64,000 bases of DNA. It comes from Patiria pectinifera (lineage: Eukaryota; Echinodermata; Asteroidea; Valvatida; Asterinidae). Made by a program: the position numbers and the translations under genes. Shown in pieces: positions 12,201-24,200 of the stretch (position 1 is its first letter; every line of letters starts with the position of its first letter). Location: positions 33,420,392 to 33,484,391 of the forward strand of contig CM057142.1 in the NCBI GenBank assembly GCA_029964075.1. Reading direction: 5' to 3'. Under the pieces are notes generated by a model. The model was not told where the DNA came from. It was given only the letters and a program-made list of their open reading frames with translations, and did not search any database.

Positions 12201-15200
12201 CACGTCTGTTATATTTGTTTTGTTTCGTGTGGTACGTGTATGAGCCGAGAACTATAAACCATAGGCCTACATGTCATTTTTGCTGACCACATTTTTTGGG
12301 AAGCATACTTTTGTACTGAACATACTGAAATTGGCTTGTTTTGTCGCCAAATACGGAATTTAGCACAGGGTATTTTAAAGTTCTTGCCAAACTATGTTCC
12401 CGTTATTTTTGTGAACTATTACAGAGACAGAAATATTACCATAAATTATCTTTTGCAGCAATGTTCAGTTTACTAAACCTTTAAGGTGTTTGTTAAATTG
12501 CGAAATACGGTTCCCATCGACGACAAATGATGCCTAAAAGCGCACAATTTTCATTTTTAATTACAGAAAAGCACTGCTCTATCATTAGAGTATTAATAAT
12601 CTGTACAATTTCGATGATTTGTTATTGCATCTATACAATCGAAGCGTTCGCTGATCTGCTTGTGAAAATCATAATAAAAAAGCCCAATATTTCAAGGTTC
12701 TCACATTTTCATCAGATAATCCAAACTGTTATTTCAGCTGATACGCCAACAAGGAAACGGCAATTCCGCTTCAATATCCCCTATACCAGTTTGAATGCAT
12801 ATAGCTAGCATTTCCACATTATCAACACGTTCACATCACATTCGTCTGTGCACATATCGATTTTATAATTTTATCCCGCCGGCTGTAACGGCCAACGTTG
12901 CTATAATAATTAATAATTCCTCCGAAGGTCGTTGATCAGGCACGTGGCGCATCATTAAAATATGTAAGTTTGTCAGCTAGCGACAGCTTTGTTGTATCAT
13001 CTATTGTGGCTATTGAAGGTAATATACAACATTGCTTTTGCAGCTGTAATTTTCAAAAATAGATGGATTTGGAGGTTAGTATTTCACAGCAAATGTTGTT
13101 ACACTTGTTACACGTAGCAATGTATAAACGTCGGGGAATTGTCAGGTGAGGGAACCAGACTAGCTGGCTTGCACCCGTTCACAGATGTGTAACCTATTGC
13201 AAACAAAATGTGGACTAACTAAATTTGGTAAATTAGGGGCAGAATTAAAAACAAATGTCAGTTTTTTTCCCCAACGATGGTCGGCCGACCATCGTTGGAA
13301 ATTGCTACAAAAATTCCACTTTTCTTGAAAATGACGGCACACCAGGTGCCACGACTTCAGCGGATGCTTGAGACTGTATTATTCACTTACAGTCAAGTAA
13401 CGTATTTCATCATAATTTGGCAGTTTTGGTTTAAGATGTTTACAAATGTTGAATACTATACTACCTATAGGGATGTCTGCTGCACTAAAACTTGATAACC
13501 CGATCTGGTAACCCGTACTTGGTAAAACCTACTTAAACGCGAGGTTTTTAGCGAAACTTAAAGATGGCTTTAGGGTGCGTTTGAGTAGCGTCCCCGTCTA
13601 TAACGGGGTTTACACTCGAGGAAGCCACGAAATGAGGCTAATCGAACGATGCGGTGTATTCGCCTGGCATTCTGGGAAAATTAAGGTCAAAGGTTGTTGC
13701 GGGGCAGGACTTTGAAATGTAAACACACCAGGCATACTGTCGTCTGCTCCACACTCGTAACCAGATTGATAATTGCTGAAATGCAAAAATTATCAAAAAT
13801 ATGTCTAGTATTAAACACCGTTAATAATTGGGAATATTAAGTTTGTGTCATAAATCTCTGCTTTGTTCCCGCCATCTTCAATCTAGCTGGCCACGAAATC
13901 GTCCGGTGACGTCATTACACTCGTGCAGTCACCAGAGACCCGCTGGGTCAATGGAGTGACACCAGGGGAAGACCCCAGTATCACGTGATGGCTAATCGAA
14001 CACTCTCGTGTAAATTTTAATTGCACGTGTAAGCTACCCGAACGCACCCATAGTCAAGCATGGTAAGGCCAAAAAAACCCAAAAATACTCGGTCTCTGGT
14101 CAGCGCGCGCGTCGATTTTAATCATGCGCGTCAACCTTTTTTTCTTCTTCAAATTAACACGGAAGCTACAACAGCGCCCTCTATTGCCGCGCCTCCTCAA
14201 ATTTTTGTACCAAGGAGCACCAAGGAATGGGGAAATTGCACCAAGGCAAATGATAAAGGGCACCAAGGCAAATTATGGAGGACACCAATGTATAATGAGG
14301 ACACAAAAAAACAAAATAGTACCCACCTTGTCTGTACAATACAAGCTTGAAAAAAAAAGCCAAAAAAAAAAAAAAACCCCGCGTCGCCGCATCAATTCCG
14401 GAACTTCGGTCTGACCGGAGACCGACTATTTTTTTTTTTGGCCTAATGAAGGGTGTGCATATTGTATAGAACTTTGACTTGTGAATATAACACAACGGTA
14501 ATCGAGTTGGTAACAATTCAATCACAGGTCTATTACAAAGTCAAAACACAAGCAACAAGAGATTGAACATTAGCCCACTGTTCAATAGACCTAGGACATA
14601 ATGACGTCACGATTTGTTTACATGTGCTCTTTCCTATGGGAGCCAGGTGGGGACGAGATCCACCAAGCTCCCATAGGAAAGCGCACATGTAAACAAAGCG
14701 TGACGTCATTATGTCTTAGGTCTATTTGAGTAGTTAGTCGCTCGACTTTAGACTACTGGATGACATGGTATTTGCCTTGTGATGACACAATAACCTCCGG
14801 AATATGACCGCCTCGATGGCCCACAATTGGACAATTACTTCACAGTATCTCGGAGAGCACGCGATTCGACAGAGTCTGCAGTAAACATTAAAGGGAGCTG
14901 AGATGGTATTTGGAATGTTTAATATTGGCCCAATGATTAGGGGTAATAATAACACTGTAAGCGCTGTGTAGCCTAGTGGTTAGGGTTCGTGACTCATGAT
15001 CAGAGGGTCCGGGGTTCGAATCCAGCCGCTGGCCATACATTGTGTCCTTGGGCAAGGCACTTCACCCCCACTTGCCCCTCTCCACCCAGGAGTATAAATG
15101 GGTACCGGTATTAGCTGGGGAGTAACCTGCGATGGACTGGCATCCCATTCAGGGGGAGAAAATATTCTCAGTCGTTTCATGCCAAGGAAACCGGAGATAA

Positions 15201-18200
15201 ACACCGGCCTGATGAGCCACATTGGCTCGGGACAGACTTTACTACTACTTACTAAGCGCTGTGATTTAGTTTACTAACAAGAGAGTTCTTAAAATGCCGA
15301 TCATTGTTATTATTATTATTATTATTATATTCGTAAAAAACATAACATGAATCTATAGTTTGCATAGCCTACATGTGACACCCGGGAGCAATAATTTAAT
15401 AAGGGAATAAATGTGTGCTTCGGAGGTTTTTATCACTCTGTTTAAGACCACTTAGAGTCTGGGTGCTGATAATTACCCGAGCCGGAGGCGAGGGTAATTA
15501 TCAGCACCCAGACTCTAAGTGGTCTTAAACAGAGTGATAAATACCGACGGAGCACATATTTATTCCCATTCATAAATACCTTTTCGGTAAGAAAAAATCA
15601 TATAATTCGTTCAAAACATCCCGATTTTGTTCAACAAATTCACTTTATGCTTTTTGAAACATCCCTCTTGCAAAATAATGGAGTGTTCAGCTGGCGAGTA
15701 AGATGTAAACAACCCTTTTATGGAGATTGACGCGCGCGTATCATGTTCTGCGCGATGTCGCGCAGAACGCACCTGGCGCGTTGCGTTTTGAATTCATCTC
15801 ATCATCTAGGCGCTTGCGTCAAGTTGATCTGACATCGCGCACTCTGTAAGTGTTCTCCACTGTTCTCTGTCTGATGCCACGTGCCACGTGCATCGATCCT
15901 TGATGTTGACCCCCGTGGTTGTCAGGTCCTTGTTTACTCTCTTCAGCCACGTGGTTCGTTGTCCCCCTCTTGGTAGCTTGTTCTTGCGGATTGCCTCTAG
16001 AAGTGCTTGCTTGGCAGGAGCTTCCTCGGGTAGTCTCAGGAGATGGCCTGTCCACCTAAGACGTCTTCGGGTAATGGCAGTACTCCAAGGGATCTCGTTG
16101 GTTCTCCTGTACAGTTCTTTATTGGTGATCTTCTTGGGCCATTTTATATTAAGGATTGAACGCAAAAGTCTTCTGTGAAATGCATCAATATTCTCTTCTA
16201 GTGACCTAGTCAATGTCCATAGTTCACTGTTGTATAGGAATACAGATGCTATGAAGGCGCGGAATGTTTTGAGTTTCGTGTTGTTTGAGATTGCATCACT
16301 TTTGAAGACATTCCTGAATTTGTTGAAAGATACCATCGAAAGTATTTTCCTCCTGGTAATATCTTGCTCAGTGTCGAGAAAAGATCCCAAGTATTTGCAT
16401 TTCTTCCAACTGGTGTTGCTTCCGTTTCTACTGATGAGGTGTTTCTCTGTCTTAGACGTGTTTACTGTGAGGTTTCGCTCTTTTAGTACCTCAGGTGCCT
16501 TCCTCTCCACAGTTGCTATCGGGTGGATATTGTTACTTGCCCAAGTGATGTCATCAGCATACTGTAATCCCATCTCAAAGTATGCTGGCGGGCAAATGGC
16601 GTAGCTGTGGTTCTCGAGTTCCACAGGAAGGGATTTGGACTGTGTCTGCGTGCAGTAATTGTGATCCTGAAGAGTGAATGGTGTCTCGGGTGTTTCCGGG
16701 TCAAGTTGTCTCAGTGCTTTTGCCAGGTATAGAGTGAAGAGAATGGGACTGAGGCAGTCTCCTTGAGGCACGCCGATGTTGGTTTTGAAGGGCTTACCCA
16801 AGACAGTTCCCACTCTGACTTGCAATCGAACGTCTCTAAGCAAGATTGCCAGTAAGTGGAGTTCGTCTTGCTCTAGTATCTCTTTAAGATCCTCAAAGAG
16901 AACCACTCTCCTCACCGAGTCAAAAGCCTTTGACATGTCGAGCAGCAGTAGGTGAAGTTCATAGCTATCGGCTGTGATGGCCTTCTCTGCTAAGATCTTT
17001 AAGGCAAAGACCTGCTCAGTGGTGCCTCTGCCGTGTCGATAGGCTGCTTGGGAAGCTGGTATGTGGTCGTCTAATCTGTCGGCGATTCTCTTCGTCAAAC
17101 AAATGGCCATTATTTTCCGAATAATTGTCAGAAGAACGATTGGCCTTATGTTCACTGGGGGTCCCTTTGGTTTGCCTGGCTTAGGAAGAGGAACGAGAAT
17201 ACCTTCTTTGATGTCGTCAGGGTAGATGCCAGTGCTAGCGGTTTCATTCAGAGTTCTGGCAATTTCTTGAGCAATCATCTCGGGTCCATACTTAAGCAAC
17301 TCGGCACTGAGATTATCGTTTTGAATTGAGAACTATAAAATTCTGACTCCCCGGTAGTGTTGCGCATGCCTACGTGAGGATTGTGAACGTTCAACCAATG
17401 AAACGATAAGAGGCACTGGATTTTTAGGAGTCCACATTTTATTGTGACACTGGAAAAGTGTTTAAGACCAGCTAGCCATGTCTTTATCATCCGTTTAAGA
17501 CCGGCCACGTGACGGGCTCTCGACCAATAGGAATGCGTAAACTGTCTTAGGTATTTATGAATAAGGGAATAAATGTGTGCTCTGGAGGTTTTTATCACTC
17601 TGTTTAAGACCACTTAGAGTCTGGGTGCTGATAATTACCCGAGCCGGAGGCGAGGGTAATTATCAGCACCCAGACTCTAAGTGATAAATACCGACGGAGC
17701 ACATATTTATTCCCATTCATAAATACCTTTCGGTAAGAAAAAAATCATATAATTCGTTCAAAACATCCCGATTTTGTTCAACAAATTCACTTTATGCTTT
17801 TTGAAACATCCCTCCTGCAAAATAATGGAGTGTTCAGCTGGCGAGTAAGATGTAAACAACCCTTTTATGGAGATTGACGCGCGCGTATCATGTTCTACGC
17901 GATGTCGCGCAGAACGCACCTGGTGCGTTGGGTTTTGAATTTAGAACTATAAAATTCTAACTTCCTGGTAGTGTTGCGCATGCCTACGTGAGGATTGTGA
18001 ACGTTCAACCAATGAAACGATAAGAGGCACTGGATTTTTAGGAGTCCACATTTTATTGTGACACTGGAAAAGTGTTTAAGACCAGCTAGCCATGTCTTTA
18101 TCATCCGTTTAAGAAAAACCGGATACTTTCTTGGATTTTCGTGACGATGGGATATCTAAGTAAAGAGGACGATCATAAAAAGTATTACTGTGAAATGGGA

Positions 18201-21200
18201 CAATTAAGAGGTCGAGCCTGATTTCGCATAGTTGTTTTCTTGTTCAAAAACAGGGACCTTTGGAGCGGCACAGAGATGATGTCGTTGACCCTAACCACCA
18301 GGCACAGTCACCGGGGCTGTCCATCGGCCCACCGGTCCTCGACAAGAGCTCCCTGGGGAACTACGAGCCGCGCATCCCGCGGCCGGAGCGGGAGGGACCC
18401 GGTGAGTTCGGCCGGGCGGTGAAGACGGACCTCGGGGAGGAGTCCAAGTACCGAAAGAGCATCAAGGAGTTCGGATTCAACGTGGTGCTTAGCGACGAGA
18501 TATCGCTGGACCGGGCCGTGCCGGACATCAGAGATCCCGAGTAGGCTATAGGGCTGAAACCCGAATGACTTGGCTATGGCCGGTGAATCATCAGCTTTCT
18601 GTTGGCGCATGTGGTATTGCCGGCCATAGCCAAGTAATTCTGACGCAGCCTAAGACTTAGTCCGAATCTCTGGTTTTTTTTCTTTTCTAGGTTTCGGTGA
18701 GTTACATCTATTAAAGTAGGAACATGCTGACGATAAGAGCAGCTCTGAGAATAATAATTATGGTTCCTAGTCCAAAAGATTCTGATTATATAGGCCTTTC
18801 TTTCGTTTGTAAACACGTCGGGTGCCCGGCAGAAGGGCATATGAGCGTTCTGATGCAAAAATCATTTTCAAGAAAATTGCATTGAAAGGTTCCATTGTTC
18901 CCTCGCACGCATTATGTATCCAATGTTCTCCCACACGTAATATAAATCGTACGAATTTGAAATTTGTCACACGTATGAATCACAAGTTTTGGAACAACTT
19001 GTATTAATTTCTGATGAAAATGTTTAAATTTCATCAAAATGGAAGCAGTTTTCTGCATATGCCCTTTTGCTTGGAACATTTTGGTCATTACGCGCTATTG
19101 CATAAGGGCATATGCACATATGCCCTTCTGCCGGGCACACGACATTGAGCGCCATTTTGTAAGGGCTGTCACAAAAGCATAAATTCAAGCCGCGGTTGGC
19201 AACAGAATTGTGCCAATATTGCATATTAACATCCTCTTTATGCATTAAGAAAGAGGCACGTGGTTAGTCTCTGTTGGTGTTTGTGGGTTATTTTTTATTT
19301 TCAACAATCCAAAGATACGTTTGGAAACATCATTAAATAACAATTTTGCCAACCAGAGAAAGGTCTATTCCAAGGCGACCTTGTTACCAAGTTGTTAGCC
19401 ACCATGCTGGAACATTTCATGTGGGGGGCGTTATGTAGATCAATGATAATTTTTATAGAAACTCAAAATCTCAGTGGGGGGCGAACGGGGCGACAAGGTT
19501 TCATGGGGGGAGGGCGGCCCCCCACGCCCCCACCCCCTGTGCGCCGGACTGTTTAGGAATACCGAGCAGGCTTATTGTGATGAAGGCGACAAAAGATTGC
19601 CTGTTTACTACACTGCTAATCTTCTCATCACAGATGCAAGTACTGGCACTACCCGGAGAAGCTGCCCAACGCTAGCGTGGTGCTGGCCTTCTCCAATGAG
19701 GGATTTTCAACCCTCATTCGGACCGTTCACAGCATCATCAATACGTCGCCTCCGGAACTGCTGGCCGACATCGTCATGGTGGATGACATGAGCGATAAAG
19801 GTATATGCTGTGGCATACATGGCATTATCATTGAAAACTGTAGAATAAAATAGAGGCAGAATATATTTTTTTTATTGGCTGCAATAACACGTGAATCTGG
19901 TTTACCAATTCTGGTCGTATTTTTGGTGTTTTTGCCCATATTTTGGTATTTTCCGCAAGACCGCTACTGTGCCGAGAAGGTCGTTTGCGGGCAAAACCAG
20001 TGCATTTCTTACCAGTTAAAATCTACTGAATAAAGGCAGGTTCATACTCATTTAGAGAGCAAAATACGAACGTGTGACGTCATAGCAAGTAGTCCCGCTG
20101 CTAATTCGCACATAGTTGTTCACTTTTCATCTTGCGACTGATTCATTCGCGTTCAGTGCAAAATCTGAAACGTGTGGTTTTGTGACTTGTCTATTTCACT
20201 TTGTTTTAAAGTTATTCTTTACAATATCTGGGTTTGTTTCCGTTCCGTGCAGAGCATCTTGGCAAGGAACTGGAGGAGTACATCAAGAAAGACCGCTTTC
20301 AGGGCAAAGTTCGGCTCGTCCGCAACACCAAGCGAGAGGGCCTGGCTGGCTCGAGAACCAACGGCGCTATGGCGGCCAGAGGTCAAGTGGTCGTGTTCCT
20401 AGACGCTCACTGCGAATGTGGCGTCAACTGGTTGCCGCCCTTACTGGCTGAGATAGCGCACAGCAGGTACTTAGGGTTTGAACAGAGCTATCGCTTGGTG
20501 ACAACAAACGTCGAATCTTTTTGAAACGCCAACAAAGAAAAGGAACAAAAATTCATCATTGCTGGTTCCTGAAATCTGCAAACTTTTCGCAAGATTTGCA
20601 TTCAAACTATGATTTGGTGCTTTGGTGAATTTAACAGAGGCCACTGTGTATAGGCCTATAAAGGGTGCCCCTTTGGAATAAGAATGTTCATATTTCTAAC
20701 GTCAACTTTTTGTTAGTTTTGTTTCAAGCCTTTGCTTTGTATTTGACATACTCGCTGTCATCCACTGCAAAGGCCGTTTTTTAAAAACGAACCGATTCAC
20801 GCGTGATGGCGGTCTAACGTCTTGACCCAAGACTACAAACTTCAACATCACCGACTTGTTTATGATGGAAACGGTTTTTTTTCTTCAGGACTACCGTGGT
20901 CTGTCCAACCGTTGACGTCATCAAAGCAGAGGATCTATCGTATCATCCTCAGGGCGAGCTGGCACGAGGCGCGTTTGATTGGGCCTTTTGGTACAAGAGA
21001 ATTCCAGTCGAGTATGGCAACACCATGAAGCGGATAGGAATGAAATATTTTAGCCAGGCTTACGAGTAAGTTACAGATAGACATATTTGTCCGTTGATTG
21101 GTTGTACTCATGTTGTTTCAAAAGAACACACGTACCACAATCATGGCTTTTTAAATGTAATATCAGTGGGAACAATTTTCTGTGGAACTTTACGTATTCC

Positions 21201-24200
21201 ATGAACAGTGGAAATTATGTTCATTAAGCTAATGGAATATACTCTCTCTACATGACTTTGTGTATCGATGTTTGCGATGTATTTTTTTAAAAGCTGCGAA
21301 AAAGAGGAGATTTGAGGGTTCGTTTTGTGTGTGTGACACCTTGTATAAGCAATGAATAGGTTTTCCTAGATACCAGCGCTTTATAAGTTTTTATTATCAT
21401 TATTATTATTTTATTATAAAAGGATGTGGGTTCCTTTTGCCGATACTGCCACGCTGGAGCTGAAAGTTTACATTTCAAGGAGAAGCTCGCACACATACAA
21501 ACCCCCCAATAATTTAAGTGTTTCTTGTTATTCTTAAAATGGTTTTAAGGACGCCAAAAACATACTATGACAGAGTAATGTTAGATTTCGAAGGTTTTAG
21601 TGACTCTGTCATCAAAACATTGTCAACCCTGTTAATTGCCATGTCACACCTAAAGCTGCACCCCTCGCTAAAGCTGCTGTACCTTGCCGTCTTATGTGTC
21701 TCCTTGCGTATAGTGCCCCTGCAATGGCGGGAGGGCTGTTCGCAATGGACCGGTCTTACTTCATCGAACTCGGGGCCTACGATCCCGGACTGTATATATG
21801 GGGCGGAGAAAACTTCGAGATATCGTTTAAAGTAAGTTTCGAAGTCCAGGGCTTTTGGGGAGAGACAAGATGTTCAAACTTGAAAATGCACTTCCATTTG
21901 ATTTAACGAAATATTGTTGTGACATCCTGAATGGATTATCCTAAATGATTCTAGGCCTTTAGTATATGTTTACCCGGCTATTTTATAAAATGTTTCGTTC
22001 GAATTCACCGATTTTTATATTCAAATGCGTCCAGCAACATCGATTTAGTGCACTTGCAATGTTTAATTTCGTCTTTTGTCAGACAATTTGAAATTTAGTC
22101 CAAACAAATGCAAACAATGAGCACACGTATTCAACCCGGTGTATTCGATTTCGTCTCGTCTACGCCAAATCGTGTTATTCAGAAATCAAATTCGTCTAAT
22201 TGATTTATATAAGACGAATTTGATCTGTAATGACGAATATTCTCAACCCGGTGACTAAAGAGGGTGACCAAACTTTAAACTTGAATGGTAAATGACTAAA
22301 TTGATTTGGTTAAAAGCCTGTGATGTTTTTTCGTGGACGAAATTGAATGATAGAGTCGGTAAATTGGAGTGAAAAATCTTTTAAACTAGCCGGGAAAACC
22401 TACGGTAGATAATACCAAGAAAAGGCAGGAAGCACCGTCCAGAAAGACACTTGACGCAGGAAGTGAAACTAGGAAACTGATATGAGATGGAGCTTGTTGG
22501 TGAAGCTCCTGAAAGACTGTGGGTTATAGGATGGTGGGAAGCACGATTGTGGCAGAGAGTTCCACAATTTGGATGTGCAGACAATGAAGGATGATGAGTG
22601 GGATACAGTAGGGTACCTAGGTATTGAGACTGTGAAAGGGTGCGCATTGGTGGCGGGTCTCGTACAACCAGCATATAATTATGTGTGAGCTTTGGGCATG
22701 ATGGATTATAATTACTGTGAACAGTGACCAAAGTACATGTAGTAACGGTTAAAAACTGAATGGTAGAGGCCTATATTGGCTTTCATATATACGTGACGAT
22801 AATTAAAGTCAGTTTGATTTTCCAACTACACTTGCGCATTGTAAGATTTCACAAGTTTTCCTTCTGCGAAAAATGCGCCGTACGCATTCAAAGCCGCAGA
22901 GGGTATGCCATTAACAAAATTGGAGAAAACTGCTCGTTCTGCATTACATATATTCATTATAGAACTTTAGGCTGCACCAGTATTTTTCATTCTCCAACTT
23001 TTGTGCGAACAGCAGTTTCGATCTCAAATTTGACTGGTGATTGACTTGTAGGAATAATCTTTTAACGCCATGACACAATTCTCGACACGCCAATATAGAT
23101 CTGGATGTGCGGGGGTCGGCTGAAGTTCGTCCCGTGTTCCAGGGTCGGTCATATCTACCGGCGTGGTGTGCCTTACAAGTACCCCTCGGTCGACGGGGAC
23201 GTTAGCATTGTGGACCGGGTGAGTCGGTAATTCTAGAATTTTATTCGTTCGAGTGAGCCTACACAACCATTGAAAACTCGCAGACATCACAGGCATGTTC
23301 GAGCAGGAACTATTGGTTGACAAGTGGTCGCTTCGTGACGTATATTGCGCCTGCACGCTAACTTCAAAGTTCGAACGCCTCAGTCGATTTAAAGGAACCT
23401 TGACATGAATTTTACACAGGAACATATTTCGTGCAACTTTGTACTCCTCTTACATGTAAACAAACTATATGACATCCCTTTTGGGTTAATTTTATTGAAA
23501 AGTGCACTTCTTTAATTTATTTAAAATAGTCCTTGCTTTTCCTGACATGTGAGGGCGCTGTCGCTGTGATGTCATTTTAGGAAGACACTGTTGGGTTTAG
23601 GGCAACCTCGTACCCAGGGTGTCGAGCAGTACGCGCCCACCACTACCTGCTCTCTCACCCTGGTATTGGATCATTTGCATGTGCAAGATTTTTGCAAACG
23701 TATGCAAATGAGGAACAGTCTGGTGCCTGGATATGCGTTACACATTAGCGTTTGTTTTTGTATGCGGTGTCTGGGGTAAAAACAGAGTCAATTCGTAGCA
23801 GCGTGAGCACGGCGTGAGTTACGAAAACACGATTTTTGAAATCAAACTGTTACGATCTTATCGAGACAACATGCAGTATCATATTTCATATTAATATGAG
23901 CAAATTGGAAAGGAAATTAGTATTTTCGAGAAGGCGTGGACGAATGATCGCGAAAACACGTACTTCACGTTGTGAATATATAGCACCAAGTACACGATAA
24001 AAATCCATTACTAGCCAATTGCGGTATCCAATCAGGATACAGGAAGAAAGTTTCCTATCCAGGGTTTACTATTGGAAACGCGGTTGGAAATAAAGTAAGC
24101 ACTGGGGACGAGGTTGGGTTTAGGGGTTTTCTGTTCATATTGTGAATCCAAATATTTTGCTCACTGAAAACGTTTTGTTAAAAAAGATTGCGCATTGGCT

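Larger units (their letters stand above)
15399..17500. repeat. Family A foldback repeat, copy 1, split by a retrotransposon
   Basis: Left part 15399-15794 and right part 17328-17500 together match copy 2 at 17560-18113. The left part is dominated by a long palindrome (about 15400-15590). Its arms run from AATAAGGGAATAAATGTGTG through CACTTAGAGTCTGGGTGCTG to the centre near 15485. The non-LTR element at 15795-17317 interrupts it. Confidence 0.85.

Noticed and set aside
14960-15035. Candidate functional tRNA gene on the plus strand
   Set aside because: It continues directly into a SINE body and ends in a simple-repeat tail.
18308-18610. 100-codon minus-strand frame over galnt7 exon 2
   Set aside because: Shadow of a GC-rich exon with conserved GALNT7 sequence on the plus strand.
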